Source: Comamonadaceae bacterium
GTDB taxonomy: Bacteria > Pseudomonadota > Gammaproteobacteria > Burkholderiales > Burkholderiaceae_C
Assembly: GCA_027488255.1 (NCBI GenBank)
Contig: JAIYBZ010000029.1
Span: forward strand, 62,001-126,000
Direction: 5' to 3'
Length of the DNA stretch: 64,000 nucleotides
In this document: piece by piece, positions 47,453 through 57,833 of the stretch
Position numbering within the stretch: position 1 is the stretch's first letter
How the letters are laid out: each line of letters starts with the position of its first letter
Position numbers and translations under genes: made by a program
Notes under the pieces: model-generated
Database searches by the model: none
The model's input: only the letters and a program-made list of their open reading frames with translations
Told to the model about the DNA's origin: nothing

Positions 47453-47986
47453 TTAACCGCGCAATTTGGTGGCGACCGCGGTGACGCGTTCGCCATAGGC
47501 CTTGGCGGTGTCCAAGTCGCCTTGCGGAATGTCTTCCGCTGGGCTGGTCGGGCCGACTTGGGCCATCAAACCGGAGTTGGAGCCAATGCGGTTGATGGTG
47601 CCATCGTTCATGGCAGGCTGGCCGACCCAAACCATGCCTTGCTGCATGGCCAAAGTGATGAAGTACTGGATGGTCGAGAGTTTGTCGCCGCTGGGGCTGG
47701 CCGAGATGGTGAAGCCGCCCGCCACTTTGTCTTTCCATGCAGAGGTGAACCAACGCTTGGAGGTTGCATCCGCAAATTTTTTGAATTGCCAAGAAGCCAT
47801 GCCCATGTAGGTGGGCGAGCCAAAGATGATGGCGTCTGCTGCATCCAAAGCCGCCCAGTCGGCATCGGTGATGTTGCCATCGGCATCAATGGCGATGAGT
47901 TGGGCATTGGCGCCTTGCGCGACAAATTGCGCCACGCGCTGTGTGTGGCCGTAGCCAGAGTGGTAAACAACAACTGTTTTTGCCAT
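47453..47986 (-). CDS. WrbA-like flavodoxin-family protein
   Basis: The 177-residue protein is a flavodoxin-fold FMN protein with VVVYHSGYGHTQRVAQFV as the phosphate loop, GSPTYMGMASWQFK near residue 57, and a WrbA-like core. Members reduce quinones in two-electron steps or other FMN-linked substrates. It is shorter than canonical WrbA (about 198), so I give no symbol. AAGGAG precedes ATG 47986. It lies after the pirin gene on the same strand, and both diverge from a LysR gene. Confidence 0.85.
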   Translation of the reverse strand: MAKTVVVYHSGYGHTQRVAQFVAQGANAQLIAIDADGNITDADWAALDAADAIIFGSPTYMGMASWQFKKFADATSKRWFTSAWKDKVAGGFTISASPSGDKLSTIQYFITLAMQQGMVWVGQPAMNDGTINRIGSNSGLMAQVGPTSPAEDIPQGDLDTAKAYGERVTAVATKLRG

Positions 47987-48038
47987 GAGAGAAACTCCTT
48001 AAAAATGACAGTGAAAAAATCGACAGAAAAATAATCCG

Positions 48039-48740
48039 TCAGGCGGCCAAATCGAACACCAACACCTCGGCGTTTTGGCCTTGCCCAATGGCCAAATTCT
48101 TTTCCGCTGAAAGCAAGACGGCATCGCCAGCCTCCAACCCTTGCCCGTTGACCTGCAAGCGGCCACGGACCAAAAAAACATAGGCTTTGCGCGTTGGGTC
48201 AAGCGCCAACTGGGCCGACTCCGCGCCATCAAACAAGCCCGCGTAAAGCCGTGCATCGGCATGAATCTTGACGGTGTACTCTGCCGCCTCTGGGGCCGCC
48301 ACCAAGGCCAGTTGCCCGCGCTTGGCACTTTCAGGCACCGTTTTTTGCTCGTAGCCGGGATCGATGCCCGTCACATTGGGCTCAATCCAGATTTGTAAAA
48401 AATGCGTTTGCTCGCCCTCGGCATGGTTGAACTCGCTGTGTCGCACCCCACTGCCAGCACTCATGCGCTGCACATCGCCGGGAGGGATGCCCTTGACATT
48501 GCCCATGCTGTCTTGGTGCGCCAAATTGCCAGAGAGCACGTAACTGATGATTTCCATGTCGCGGTGGCCGTGGGTGCCAAAACCCGTTCCCGGCGCAATG
48601 CGGTCTTCGTTGATCACCCGCAAGTTGCCCCATCCCATGTGGGCAGGATCAAAATAATTGGCAAAAGAAAAGCTGTGAAACGACTTCAGCCAGCCATGGT
48701 CGGCATAGCCACGTTCCGAAGATTTACGCACAGTCAGCAT
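48039..48740 (-). CDS. Pirin family protein (YhhW-like)
   Basis: The 233-residue bicupin has the pirin metal site in GTGFGTHGHRDMEIISYVLSG, the HSEFNHAEGEQTHFLQIW segment in the first cupin, and a short second cupin. E. coli YhhW cleaves quercetin and other pirins act as redox sensors; the substrate here is unknown. The frame is open upstream, but ATG 48740 with AGGAAA upstream gives the usual MLTVRKSSERG start. Next to WrbA-like and LysR genes it suggests a quinone or flavonoid response unit. Confidence 0.9.
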   Translation of the reverse strand: MLTVRKSSERGYADHGWLKSFHSFSFANYFDPAHMGWGNLRVINEDRIAPGTGFGTHGHRDMEIISYVLSGNLAHQDSMGNVKGIPPGDVQRMSAGSGVRHSEFNHAEGEQTHFLQIWIEPNVTGIDPGYEQKTVPESAKRGQLALVAAPEAAEYTVKIHADARLYAGLFDGAESAQLALDPTRKAYVFLVRGRLQVNGQGLEAGDAVLLSAEKNLAIGQGQNAEVLVFDLAA

Positions 48741-48849
48741 GGTGGGTTTCCTATCAAGTAATGACGCAACTTTAAAGATCTGCCCCCTGAAAATGGTGCA
48801 AATGCTTTGCCGCCATCGTTCAATATTTTTCAATTAACATGGGGCCACT
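48741..48849. promoter_or_regulatory. Divergent control region, pirin and lysR
   Basis: This 109-base gap separates the divergent pirin and LysR genes. Near the lysR start it contains TTCAATATTTTTCAATTAA, an AT-rich dyad of the T-N11-A kind bound by LysR proteins. The assignment as operator is inferred from position. Confidence 0.4.
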
Positions 48850-49803
48850 ATGCAAAGTCCCAAAGATTGGCTCACACCCGATGCCCTGTTCATGCTGCAG
48901 ACCATCCAAGCGGAAGGCAGTTTTGCAGCCGCCGCCCGCAAGCTCAATTTGGTGCCCAGCGCCCTCACCTACCGTGTGCGCCAACTCGAGGACGCCCTGG
49001 ACGTCCTGTTGTTTGACCGCAGCGCCCGACAAGCGCGCCCCACGGCAGCGGGTCAAGAACTGCTGCGCGAGGCCGGGCGTTTGTTGCACGACATCGATGT
49101 GGTGGCCAACCGGGTCAAGCGCGTGGCCACGGGCTGGGAGGCCTTGCTGACGGTCGCGGTCGACAGCATTGTTTCGCATGCCGTGGTGATGGATTTGAGC
49201 GAAGCGTTTCTGGCGCTCAAAAGCCCGACGCGTTTACGCATCCGCCACGAAACCCTGTCCGGCACCTTGGCCACCCTGACATCAGGCCAAGCCGACTTGG
49301 CCTTGGGCGTGGTCATGGGGCAGCAGGTGGCCGCCGACATCCAGCACATGACACTGGGTGAGGTGGCCTTTGTGTTTGCGGTGGCCCCGCAACACCCGCT
49401 GGCCCAAATGCCCGAGCCCTTGAGCAACGCACTCTTGGCCAAGCACCGCATGGTGGCCGTGGCCGACTCGGTACAGCGCGGCAGCGGCATGACCGTGGGG
49501 CTTCAAGGCGGACAAGACGTTTTCACGGTGCCCGACATGCACAGCAAACTGCAAGCCCAACTGCGGGGTTTGGGCGTGGGGTTTTTGCCCGAAAGTCTGG
49601 CCCTGCCGCATGTGCAGCAAGGTCGATTGGTGTTGAAAAAAACCGACCAAAATCGCATCAGTCCCGTGCATGCCGCTTGGCGGGACAGCCGCCTCAACCC
49701 CGCCGGGCATGGGCTGCAATGGTGGACCACACAGCTGCAAAACCCGACCACCCGATCGGCCTTGCTGCATGACAAGGCAAGCGCCAAGTCGTATTGGGAC
49801 TAA
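48850..49803 (+). CDS. LysR-family transcriptional regulator
   Basis: The 317-residue protein has an N-terminal winged helix with ALFMLQTIQAEGSFAAAARKL and PSALTYRVRQLED (residues 12-50), then a periplasmic-binding-protein-like effector domain. The pattern ALTYRVRQLEDALDVLLFDRSAR is close to YhaJ/AaeR-type regulators, some of which sense aromatic compounds. It is transcribed away from the pirin and WrbA-like genes, which it probably controls. The start is ATG 48850. Confidence 0.92.
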   Translation: MQSPKDWLTPDALFMLQTIQAEGSFAAAARKLNLVPSALTYRVRQLEDALDVLLFDRSARQARPTAAGQELLREAGRLLHDIDVVANRVKRVATGWEALLTVAVDSIVSHAVVMDLSEAFLALKSPTRLRIRHETLSGTLATLTSGQADLALGVVMGQQVAADIQHMTLGEVAFVFAVAPQHPLAQMPEPLSNALLAKHRMVAVADSVQRGSGMTVGLQGGQDVFTVPDMHSKLQAQLRGLGVGFLPESLALPHVQQGRLVLKKTDQNRISPVHAAWRDSRLNPAGHGLQWWTTQLQNPTTRSALLHDKASAKSYWD

Positions 49804-49849
49804 CCCACCCGACCTTCATGGCGCGGCATTTCTCGGCTAAAGTAAATGC

Positions 49850-50896
49850 ATGACCACACAACACATCGCCATCATCGGAGTCGGCTTGGCCGGCGTGACC
49901 TGTGCACGCACCTTGCGCCAAGCAGGACACAACGTCACGTTGTTTGAGAAAAGCCGCGGCGTCGGCGGGCGCATGTCCACCCGCAGCAGCGCCTTTGGCA
50001 GTTTTGACCATGGTGCGCAGTACTTCACGGTGCGAGACCCGCGCTTTGAATTGGCCATCAGCACCGTGCCTGGCGTGTGCAAACCCTGGAGCGCCAACGC
50101 GGTGCGCGTACTGGACCCGAATGGCCGCGTGATCGAGGCCGGCTTGCCCGGCGGTGAGCGCCACTGGGTGGCCACACCCGGCATGAATGGCTTGGTCAAG
50201 GCTTGGGCTGCGCCCTTGCTCGAAGATGGCAATGTGCAGCTGCAAACTCGGGTCACCCAAATCTTGAAGGACCCGCTGAAGAAAAAAGGCTGGCAACTGC
50301 ACACCGAAACCGATGACGGCGGACAACAGGTCTTTGCTGGTTTTGACAAAGTCATTTTGGCAATTCCGTCAGCACAAGCCACGGCCTTGCTGAAGGCATC
50401 GGGTCTGAGTGCCTTGGCCAAACCCTTGGAAAATGTGCGGCAAGACCCTTGCTGGACCTTGATGTTGGCCTACCCCCAAGCGGTGCAGCCCAACTTGATC
50501 ACGCTGGGCCCCCAATGGAACGCCGCGCGCAGCACGCACCACCGCATTGCCTGGATGGCACGTGAATCGTCCAAGCCCGGGCGCGAGCGCATCGAACGCT
50601 GGACAGTGCAGGCCAGCGCCCCTTGGTCGGCTGAGCACGTCAACGACACACCCGAGCGCATCACCGGAAAACTGATCAAAGCGTTTGCCGAAATCACCGG
50701 CATTCGCGCCACACCGGCCCATGCCGACGTGCACCGCTGGCTCTATGCCAAAACCGCTCAGCCACTGGGAAAGAGCCATCTCTGGACCTCTGACCAAGGG
50801 ATCGGGCTGTGCGGTGACTGGTGTTTGGGCCACCGAGCCGAAGACGCTTTTGTCTCAGGCCTCGAACTGGCCTTGGCGGTGCTGCAAAAACGCTGA
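49850..50896 (+). CDS. FAD-dependent amine-oxidase-like (renalase-like) protein
   Basis: The 348-residue protein has an N-terminal dinucleotide fold IAIIGVGLAGVTCARTL (residues 6-22) and KSRGVGGRMSTR. The segment SFDHGAQYFTVRDPRF and the C-terminal FAD contact GLCGDWCLGHRAEDAFVSG are also present. This pattern is that of bacterial renalase-like proteins, which oxidise mis-reduced nicotinamide isomers. Function is inferred from family. It starts at ATG 49850 and is followed by gluQ after 12 bases. Confidence 0.85.
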   Translation: MTTQHIAIIGVGLAGVTCARTLRQAGHNVTLFEKSRGVGGRMSTRSSAFGSFDHGAQYFTVRDPRFELAISTVPGVCKPWSANAVRVLDPNGRVIEAGLPGGERHWVATPGMNGLVKAWAAPLLEDGNVQLQTRVTQILKDPLKKKGWQLHTETDDGGQQVFAGFDKVILAIPSAQATALLKASGLSALAKPLENVRQDPCWTLMLAYPQAVQPNLITLGPQWNAARSTHHRIAWMARESSKPGRERIERWTVQASAPWSAEHVNDTPERITGKLIKAFAEITGIRATPAHADVHRWLYAKTAQPLGKSHLWTSDQGIGLCGDWCLGHRAEDAFVSGLELALAVLQKR

Positions 50897-50908
50897 GCCG
50901 CCTTGACC

Positions 50909-51814
50909 ATGGTGTACACAGGCCGGTTTGCGCCTTCGCCAACCGGCCTTTTGCATGCGGGATCGCTGGTGGCTGCGCTGGCCAGTTGGCTGGATGCCCG
51001 AGCACATGGTGGCCAATGGGTCGTTCGAATCGAAGATGTGGACACCCCGCGCTGTATCGAAGGGGCCGACCAAGCGCTTTTGCGCCAATTGGCAATTTGT
51101 GGCCTGCTGCCAGATGGCCCGGTGATTTGGCAAAGCCAGCGCCAACTCGCCTATGGCTTGGCCTTGCAAAAATTGATCGATCAGGGCTGGGTCTACCCTT
51201 GTGGCTGCTCGCGCAAAGACATCGAAAACGCCCAGCCCCAGACCCCATTACTGGCGCGTCATGCCTTGGCCGTCTACCCAGGCACTTGCCGTGCAGGGCT
51301 GAACGGCAAACCCGCCAGGGCCTGGCGATTGAATGTGCAAGCCGTTCAAGCGGCCTTGCAATTGCCTGAGCTCACCACTTGGCACGACCGACGTTTGGGG
51401 CCCCAACAGCAAAAAGTGGCGGTCGACGTGGGTGATTTTGTGCTGCGCCGCGCCGATGGCCTGTGGGCCTACCAATTGGCGGTGGTGGTGGATGATGCCG
51501 CGCAAAACATCAGCCATGTGGTGCGCGGCGAGGACTTGGCTGACAACACGCCACGGCAAATCATTTTGCAAAAAGCCTTGGGTTTGAGTACCCCCACTTA
51601 TTTGCATACCCCCTTGGTCTTGGGCTCGAACGGCGAAAAACTCAGCAAGCAAAACGGGGCCACGCCCTTGGACCTCAGCGACCCGCTGGCCGCGTTAAAC
51701 GCTGCCGCCCAAGCCTTGGGCTTGCCCGCCCAATCGGGTGACATTGCCACCGCCCTCGCCGTCTGGACGCGTGCTTGGCCTCAGGCTCTGGCCCTGCCCG
51801 CCTACAATCCCTGA
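50909..51814 (+). CDS. gluQ: Glutamyl-Q tRNA(Asp) synthetase
   Basis: GluQ-RS activates glutamate and attaches it to queuosine in tRNA-Asp. The 301-residue protein is a GluRS catalytic domain without the anticodon-binding part. It shows [17 protein letters not shown] (the HIGH-type motif), RIEDVDTPR, the zinc-binding CGCSRKDIE and YPGTCR segment, and the KLSKQ loop. ATG 50909 was chosen over a TTG two codons upstream. It is followed by trmB after 2 bases. Confidence 0.95.
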   Translation: MVYTGRFAPSPTGLLHAGSLVAALASWLDARAHGGQWVVRIEDVDTPRCIEGADQALLRQLAICGLLPDGPVIWQSQRQLAYGLALQKLIDQGWVYPCGCSRKDIENAQPQTPLLARHALAVYPGTCRAGLNGKPARAWRLNVQAVQAALQLPELTTWHDRRLGPQQQKVAVDVGDFVLRRADGLWAYQLAVVVDDAAQNISHVVRGEDLADNTPRQIILQKALGLSTPTYLHTPLVLGSNGEKLSKQNGATPLDLSDPLAALNAAAQALGLPAQSGDIATALAVWTRAWPQALALPAYNP

Positions 51815-51816
51815 CC

Positions 51817-52554
51817 ATGATTGAGAACACCCCGAGCGAGGGCAAAAAGCCCTCTGGCATTCCCGCCGATGTGCCCTTTTTACGCACCGTCAAAAGCTAT
51901 GTCTTGCGCGCAGGACGCACCACCCTGGGCCAAGCCAAAGCCTATGAACTTTATGGCCCTGCCCATTTATTGAACTACCAACCGCAAGCGCTGGATGCGG
52001 CTGCTGCTTTTGGCCGCCCAGCGCCTTTGATTCTTGAAATCGGATTTGGCATGGGCGAAGCCACCGCCCACATTGCCAAGGTGCGACCCGAAGACAACTT
52101 TTTGTGCTGCGAAGTCCACGAAGCGGGTGTGGGGGCATTGCTCAAGCGCATTGGTGAGCAAGACATTCACAACATCCGCATCCTGCGCCACGATGCGGTG
52201 GAAGTCATCGACCACATGCTGCCTGAAGGTTCTTTGGACGGCGTGCATATTTTCTTTCCTGACCCTTGGCACAAAACCAAGCACCACAAACGCCGCTTGA
52301 TTCAAACCGAGCTGGTGAACAAGCTGGCACGCCGACTCAAGCCCGGGGGCTATTTGCACTGCGCCACCGATTGGCAACCTTATGCCGAACAAATGATGGA
52401 AGTCATCAGTGCCGAGCCCTTGCTGCGCAACACCGCTGATGCCAGCCAGGGCGGCTACGAGCTGAAGCCCGACTATCGACCCCTGACCAAATTTGAAAAT
52501 CGGGGCTTGAAGCTGGGACATGGCGTGTGGGATCTGGTGTTTCAGCGCGCCTGA
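51817..52554 (+). CDS. trmB: tRNA (guanine-N7)-methyltransferase
   Basis: TrmB methylates G46 in the variable loop of tRNA. The 245-residue protein has the SAM site [14 protein letters not shown] (near residue 75), the catalytic [16 protein letters not shown] (near 145) and a C-terminal [12 protein letters not shown] motif. The start is ATG 51817, two bases after the gluQ stop; the longer frame overlaps gluQ and was not used. Confidence 0.97.
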   Translation: MIENTPSEGKKPSGIPADVPFLRTVKSYVLRAGRTTLGQAKAYELYGPAHLLNYQPQALDAAAAFGRPAPLILEIGFGMGEATAHIAKVRPEDNFLCCEVHEAGVGALLKRIGEQDIHNIRILRHDAVEVIDHMLPEGSLDGVHIFFPDPWHKTKHHKRRLIQTELVNKLARRLKPGGYLHCATDWQPYAEQMMEVISAEPLLRNTADASQGGYELKPDYRPLTKFENRGLKLGHGVWDLVFQRA

Positions 52555-52569
52555 CCTGATGCGCTTGCC

Positions 52570-53481
52570 ATGACCCGCCAGACCCCTGCGGTTCAGCTGC
52601 CCATGCGCTTGGGCGTGAGCGCCAGTGTGGTCGCGGTGCCCGCAGGGGCCAGCCCCCCCGTGCTTGATTTTTTGTGTGCGCGCATGCCCGGTATCTCGCG
52701 CGATGAATGGGCAGAACGCTTGCAGCAAGGTCTTGTTTTGCAAGAAAACGGGCAAGCCGTGCGGCCCGAGCACACCTGCCAGCCGGGCCAGCGCCTTTAC
52801 TACTACCGCCACTTGGCGCAAGAGCCCACCTTGCCCGAGCAGGCCCGTGTGGTGTTTGAAGATGAACACCTGCTGGTGGCCGACAAGCCGCACTTCATGC
52901 CCGTGACACCCTCGGGTCGGTACGTGCAGCAAAGTTTGCTGGTGCAACTCAAGCGCCTGACGAGTTGTGCCGAGTTGGTGCCCTTGCACCGCATTGACCG
53001 CGAAACCGCGGGCTTGGTGATGTTTGGCAAACGCTTGTCAGAGCGCGATGCGTACCACGCCTTGTTCAGGGACAAAACCATCCACAAGCGCTACCATGCG
53101 GTTGCCGCTTGGCGAGCCGATTTGCAGCTGCCTTGCGTCCACGCCAGCCGCATGGTGCCGGGCGAACCGTTTTTCAAAAGCCAAGAAGTGGCTGGCCCGC
53201 CCAACAGCGAAACCCGCATTCAACTGCTCGCGCAAAAGGGCTCACGGGCCTTGTACCAACTGGAGCCCGTCACCGGCAAGCGTCACCAGTTGCGGGTGCA
53301 CATGATGTCGCTGGGCTTGCCCATCGAAGGCGACCAGTTTTATCCCGAGGTGTTGCGCAGGCCGGACGAACCCGAAGATTTCAGTCAGCCCTTGCAGTTG
53401 TTGGCGCACTCGGTGCAGTTCACCGACCCGCACACGGGCCAAGCACGTGAGTTTCAAAGTCAGCTTGAATTGCGGCTGTGA
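52570..53481 (+). CDS. RluA-family RNA pseudouridine synthase
   Basis: The 303-residue enzyme isomerises uridine to pseudouridine in rRNA or tRNA. The catalytic aspartate is in LVPLHRIDRETAGLV (near residue 143), KTIHKRYHAV follows, and TGKRHQLRVHM is near the end of the domain. It is like the RluA/TruC group; the target site is not clear, so no symbol is given. ATG 52570 follows trmB by 15 bases. Confidence 0.92.
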   Translation: MTRQTPAVQLPMRLGVSASVVAVPAGASPPVLDFLCARMPGISRDEWAERLQQGLVLQENGQAVRPEHTCQPGQRLYYYRHLAQEPTLPEQARVVFEDEHLLVADKPHFMPVTPSGRYVQQSLLVQLKRLTSCAELVPLHRIDRETAGLVMFGKRLSERDAYHALFRDKTIHKRYHAVAAWRADLQLPCVHASRMVPGEPFFKSQEVAGPPNSETRIQLLAQKGSRALYQLEPVTGKRHQLRVHMMSLGLPIEGDQFYPEVLRRPDEPEDFSQPLQLLAHSVQFTDPHTGQAREFQSQLELRL

Positions 53482-53512
53482 TCAGACCTTGCCTCAGCTT
53501 GGCCTGATCACA
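53477..53512. terminator. Hairpin between convergent genes RluA-like and alaS
   Basis: TGTGATCAG at 53477-53485 is perfectly inverted at 53504-53512, with an 18-base loop that can pair partly. It overlaps the stop of the pseudouridine synthase gene. There is no T tail, so it may block readthrough or protect mRNA ends. Confidence 0.4.
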
Positions 53513-53541
53513 CCCCACTCCATCCAAAGCATGTGCGGCTT

Positions 53542-56196
53542 TCAGAGCTTCTCAGTCACCCAAGCCTGAACGCTGGCCATGGCCGCGGGCAAGGCCGCCG
53601 CATCGGTGCCGCCAGCCATGGCCATGTCGGGCTTGCCGCCGCCTTTGCCACCCACTTGGCCGGCCACAAAGTTGGCCAACTCACCCGCCTTGACTTTGCC
53701 CGTGCTGTCTGCTGTGACACCCGCGGCAATTTGCACTTTGCCCCCGTCCACGGCGGTGAGCACAATCACGGCGGCCGTTTTCAGTTTGTCTTTGAGTTTG
53801 TCCATGGTGTCGCGCAAGGTCTTGGCGTCGGCCCCTTCAAGCTGCGCCACCAACAACTTGATGCCTTTGATGTCCACCGCTTGAGTCAACAACTCGTCGC
53901 CCTGGGCTGAAGCCAACTTGCCTTTGGCAGTGGCCAGCTCTTTTTCAAGCGCTTTGACTTGCTCCAACACTTGGGCAATGCGCTGGTTCAGTTCAGCGGG
54001 TTGCGCCTTCAAGGTCCCAGCGGCTTGGGTCACGGTGTCTTCCAGCGACTGCAAGTAGGCCAAGGCATTGGCACCGGTCACGGCCTCGATGCGGCGCACG
54101 CCTGCAGCCACACCGCCTTCGGCCACGATTTTGAACAAACCAATGTCCCCCGTGGCTTTGACGTGGGTACCACCGCACAGTTCACGGCTCGAGCCGATGT
54201 CCAGCACGCGCACGGTCTCGCCGTATTTTTCGCCAAACAACATCATGGCGCCGGTTTTCTGGGCGCTTTCAATGTCCATGACACGCGCCTGTGCGGCGGC
54301 ATTGGCCAAAATTTCAGCGTTGACTTGGGCTTCAATTTGTCGAATCTCGGCATCGGTCACAGGGGCGTTGTGCGCAAAGTCAAAACGGGTGCGATCGGCA
54401 TTCACCAAGCTGCCTTTTTGCTGCACATGTGCGCCCAAGACTTCGCGCAGGGCTTTGTGCATCAAGTGGGTGGCGCTGTGGTTGCGCACGGTGGCGGCGC
54501 GTGCAGCGGTGTCCACTTGGGCTTGAACGGCATCGCCCACTTTCAGGCTGCCGGAAGTCAATTCACCGTGGTGACCAAACACATCGGACTTGATCTTGAG
54601 TGTGTCGGCCACCGCAAACTGAGCGGTGGCGCTTTGCAGCAGGCCTTGGTCGCCGACCTGTCCGCCCGCCTCGGCATAAAACGGCGTGGTGTCCAACACC
54701 ACCACCCCCGATTGACCGGCCTTCAGTGCGTTGACTGAAACGCCCTCGGCGTACAAGGCCAGCACTTTGGCGCTGGCCGCCAGATCGGTGTAGCCCACAA
54801 ACGCGTTGCCAGCGCCGGCGTAGTCGAGCGCCTTGTCCGACTTGAACTTGCCGGCCGCACGGGCTTGGGCTTTTTGCTTTTCCATGGCAACTGCAAAGCC
54901 GGCTTCGTCCACGCTCAAACCGCGCTCGCGGCAGACATCGGCCGACAAATCCAGCGGAAAGCCATAGGTGTCGTGCAGCTTGAAAGCCACTTCACCGGGC
55001 AACACTTTGACGCCACCCTCCAGAGCGGCATCCAAGATTTGCATGCCGCTTTGCAGCGTCTCAAAAAAGCGCTCTTCTTCGACGCGCAACACATCGGCAA
55101 TGCGCTCGGCCTGATCGGCCATGTTGGGGTAAGCCGCGCCCATGAGCTTCACCAAATCGGGCACCAGCTTGTGGAAAAACGGCGTCTTTTGGCCCAGCAA
55201 ATAACCATGGCGAATGGCACGGCGAATGATGCGGCGCTGCACATAGCCGCGGCCTTCGTTGCTGGGCACCACGCCGTCGCTCACCAAAAAGGCGGTGGCG
55301 CGGATGTGGTCGGCGATCACGCGCAGAGACTTGTTGTTCAAGTCGGCACAACCGGTTTCGCGGGCGGCGGCTTTGATCAGCGCGTCAAAAATATCGATCT
55401 CATAGTTGCTGTGCACGTGCTGCAAGATCGCAGCCAAGCGCTCCAGGCCCATACCCGTGTCCACGCAAGGTGCGGGCAGCGGCGTGACGGCACCGGTCTC
55501 GTCCATGTTGAACTGCATGAACACGTTGTTCCAGATTTCGATGAAGCGATCGCCGTCTTCATCGGGGCTGCCGGGTGGGCCGCCAGGAATGTGCGCGCCG
55601 TGGTCATAAAAGATTTCGGAGCAAGGGCCGCATGGGCCGGTGTCGGCCATCATCCAAAAGTTGTCACTCTTGTAACGGCCACCCTTGTTGTCGCCGATGC
55701 GGATGATGCGGTTTTCTGCCTTGATGCGCTCAGGCGTCCAGCCGGCTTTGACGAAAATGTTTTCCCAAATGGCATGGGCTTCGTCGTCTTCCATGTACAC
55801 CGTGGCGTACAGCTTGTCGGCAGGCAGTTTGTAGACCTGGGTCAGCAGCTCCCATGCCCACTCCAGCGACTCGCGCTTGAAGTAGTCGCCAAAAGACCAA
55901 TTGCCCAGCATCTCGAAAAACGTGTGGTGGCGAGCGGTGTAACCCACGTTTTCCAAGTCGTTGTGCTTGCCGCCCGCGCGCAAACAGGCTTGCACCGAAG
56001 CGGCACGCACATAAGAACGCTTGTCTGTGCCCAGAAAAACATCTTTGAACTGCACCATGCCCGAGTTGGTGAACATCAAGGTGGGGTCATTGCCCGGCAC
56101 CAAGGGGCTGGAGGCCACCACGGTATGGCCCTTGGACTCAAAAAAGTCCAAGAAGGATTTGCGGATGTCGGCAACGGAAAAAACGGGTTGGCTCAT
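53542..56196 (-). CDS. alaS: Alanyl-tRNA synthetase
   Basis: AlaRS charges tRNA-Ala. The 884-residue protein (876 in E. coli) has the class II catalytic domain (residues 1-460) with [15 protein letters not shown] and [22 protein letters not shown]. An editing domain follows with the zinc ligands in NHSATHLMH and [11 protein letters not shown], and the C-Ala domain has [10 protein letters not shown] near the end. ATG 56196 is preceded by a -10 TATAAT at 56231-56226. Confidence 0.98.
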   Translation of the reverse strand: MSQPVFSVADIRKSFLDFFESKGHTVVASSPLVPGNDPTLMFTNSGMVQFKDVFLGTDKRSYVRAASVQACLRAGGKHNDLENVGYTARHHTFFEMLGNWSFGDYFKRESLEWAWELLTQVYKLPADKLYATVYMEDDEAHAIWENIFVKAGWTPERIKAENRIIRIGDNKGGRYKSDNFWMMADTGPCGPCSEIFYDHGAHIPGGPPGSPDEDGDRFIEIWNNVFMQFNMDETGAVTPLPAPCVDTGMGLERLAAILQHVHSNYEIDIFDALIKAAARETGCADLNNKSLRVIADHIRATAFLVSDGVVPSNEGRGYVQRRIIRRAIRHGYLLGQKTPFFHKLVPDLVKLMGAAYPNMADQAERIADVLRVEEERFFETLQSGMQILDAALEGGVKVLPGEVAFKLHDTYGFPLDLSADVCRERGLSVDEAGFAVAMEKQKAQARAAGKFKSDKALDYAGAGNAFVGYTDLAASAKVLALYAEGVSVNALKAGQSGVVVLDTTPFYAEAGGQVGDQGLLQSATAQFAVADTLKIKSDVFGHHGELTSGSLKVGDAVQAQVDTAARAATVRNHSATHLMHKALREVLGAHVQQKGSLVNADRTRFDFAHNAPVTDAEIRQIEAQVNAEILANAAAQARVMDIESAQKTGAMMLFGEKYGETVRVLDIGSSRELCGGTHVKATGDIGLFKIVAEGGVAAGVRRIEAVTGANALAYLQSLEDTVTQAAGTLKAQPAELNQRIAQVLEQVKALEKELATAKGKLASAQGDELLTQAVDIKGIKLLVAQLEGADAKTLRDTMDKLKDKLKTAAVIVLTAVDGGKVQIAAGVTADSTGKVKAGELANFVAGQVGGKGGGKPDMAMAGGTDAAALPAAMASVQAWVTEKL

Positions 56197-56225
56197 GGTG
56201 TTCTTAGCTGGAGATGCAACCGGCC

Positions 56226-56231
56226 ATTATA
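56226..56231 (-). promoter_or_regulatory. alaS -10 box
   Basis: The minus strand reads TATAAT at 56231-56226, about 30 bases before the alaS ATG. The -35 is weak. The divergent dehydrogenase gene starts at 56342, so the 145-base gap must hold both promoters. Confidence 0.5.
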
Positions 56232-56341
56232 AGTTTGCCCCCAGCGTCAGTTGTCTGGGTGACAGTGCGCCCAAGTCATCTGCGTTATGGTGCTGAAGAT
56301 GGCACAATTTATTTAACAGCTTAAATAATTTCGGAGACCCC

Positions 56342-57820
56342 ATGGACATGAAAACTTCCCCCCTCGCCTTGCTGAAAGACCCCTCGCTTTTCAAAACCGA
56401 TGCCTTGATCAACGGCCAATGGGTCGCTGGCAGCCAACGCTTTGAAGTCAGTGACCCTGCAACAGGATTGGCCTTGGCGCAGGTGGCCAATTTGGGCGCC
56501 GCCGAAGCCGAAGCCGCCATTGCCGCTGCCAACGCCGCATGGCCCGCTTGGAAAGCCAAAACCGCCAAAGAGCGCAGCATCATCTTGCGCAAATGGTTTG
56601 ACCTGCTGATCGCCAACAGCGAAGACTTGGCCCGCTTGATGACTGCAGAAAACGGCAAGCCGATCGCCGAATCGCGTGGCGAAGTGGCCTATGGCGCCAG
56701 TTTTGTGGAGTGGTTTGCCGAAGAAGCCAAACGCGTGAATGGCGAAACGCTGCCCCAGTTCGACAACAACCGCCGCCTGCTGGTGCTCAAGCAGCCCATT
56801 GGCGTGTGCGCGGCCATCACGCCTTGGAACTTTCCGCTGGCCATGATCACCCGCAAAGTGGCGCCCGCCTTGGCCGCCGGCTGCCCCGTGGTCATCAAGC
56901 CCGCCGAGCAAACCCCGCTCACCGCCTTGGCCGCCGCCGAGTTGGCACTGCGCGCGGGCATTCCGGCTGGCGTGCTCAACATCATCACTGCCGATGGACC
57001 GCAAAGCATCGCCATTGGCAAGGTGCTCTGCGCCAGCGATGTGGTGCGCCACATCAGCTTCACCGGCTCAACCGAAGTGGGCCGCATCTTGATGGCCCAG
57101 TCGGCGCCCACGGTGAAAAAAATGTCACTCGAGTTGGGCGGCAACGCGCCATTCATCGTGTTTGAAGACGCAGATATCGACAGCGCGGTGGAAGGTGCGT
57201 TTGCCAGCAAATACCGCAACGCCGGCCAAACCTGCGTGTGCTCCAACCGGTTTTATGTGCAGGAATCGGTGTACGAAGAATTCGCCACCAAATTTGCGGC
57301 CAAGGTCAAAACAGCCAAAGTGGGCAACGGCTTTGCCGATGGCGTGAACCAAGGCCCGCTGATCGAGCCCTCGGCCGTCGAAAAAGTCGAGCGCCATGTG
57401 AGCGATGCCATCGCCAAAGGCGGTCGGGTGCTGACGGGCGGTCACCGCTTGGACGGCCAGTTCTTTGAGCCCACCGTCATCGCCGACGCCACCGCCGACA
57501 TGGTGTGCGCACGCGAAGAAACCTTTGGCCCATTTGCGCCCATCTTCAAATTCAAGACCGAACAAGAAGCCATTGCGGCGGCCAACAACACCGAGTTTGG
57601 TCTGGCCAGCTACTTCTACAGCCGCGATGTGGGCCGCATTTTCCGTGTCAGCGAAGCGCTGGAGTACGGCATGGTGGGCATCAACGTGGGCATTTTGGCC
57701 ACCGAACACGTGCCGTTTGGCGGCGTCAAACAATCGGGCCTGGGCCGCGAAGGCTCGCACCACGGCATGGACGACTATGTAGAAATCAAATACCTCTGCG
57801 TGGGCGACATCCTCAAGTAA
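56342..57820 (+). CDS. gabD: NAD(P)-dependent succinate-semialdehyde dehydrogenase (GabD-like)
   Basis: The 492-residue aldehyde dehydrogenase has ITPWNFPLAMITRKVAPALAAG, the general-base glutamate in LELGGNAPFIV (near residue 262), and the catalytic cysteine in AGQTCVCSNRF (near 296). The CVC pair and GTPQ-like layout are those of the GabD group, which oxidises succinate semialdehyde to succinate in GABA catabolism. Other short semialdehydes are possible. CGGAG precedes ATG 56342. It is followed by a tRNA-Gly gene after 13 bases. Confidence 0.88.
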   Translation: MDMKTSPLALLKDPSLFKTDALINGQWVAGSQRFEVSDPATGLALAQVANLGAAEAEAAIAAANAAWPAWKAKTAKERSIILRKWFDLLIANSEDLARLMTAENGKPIAESRGEVAYGASFVEWFAEEAKRVNGETLPQFDNNRRLLVLKQPIGVCAAITPWNFPLAMITRKVAPALAAGCPVVIKPAEQTPLTALAAAELALRAGIPAGVLNIITADGPQSIAIGKVLCASDVVRHISFTGSTEVGRILMAQSAPTVKKMSLELGGNAPFIVFEDADIDSAVEGAFASKYRNAGQTCVCSNRFYVQESVYEEFATKFAAKVKTAKVGNGFADGVNQGPLIEPSAVEKVERHVSDAIAKGGRVLTGGHRLDGQFFEPTVIADATADMVCAREETFGPFAPIFKFKTEQEAIAAANNTEFGLASYFYSRDVGRIFRVSEALEYGMVGINVGILATEHVPFGGVKQSGLGREGSHHGMDDYVEIKYLCVGDILK

Positions 57821-57833
57821 ACTACCCAGCTTC

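Noticed and set aside
54865-56232. Plus-strand frame of 455 codons opposite alaS
   Set aside because: Antisense of the alaS catalytic domain; the codons mirror conserved AlaRS motifs.
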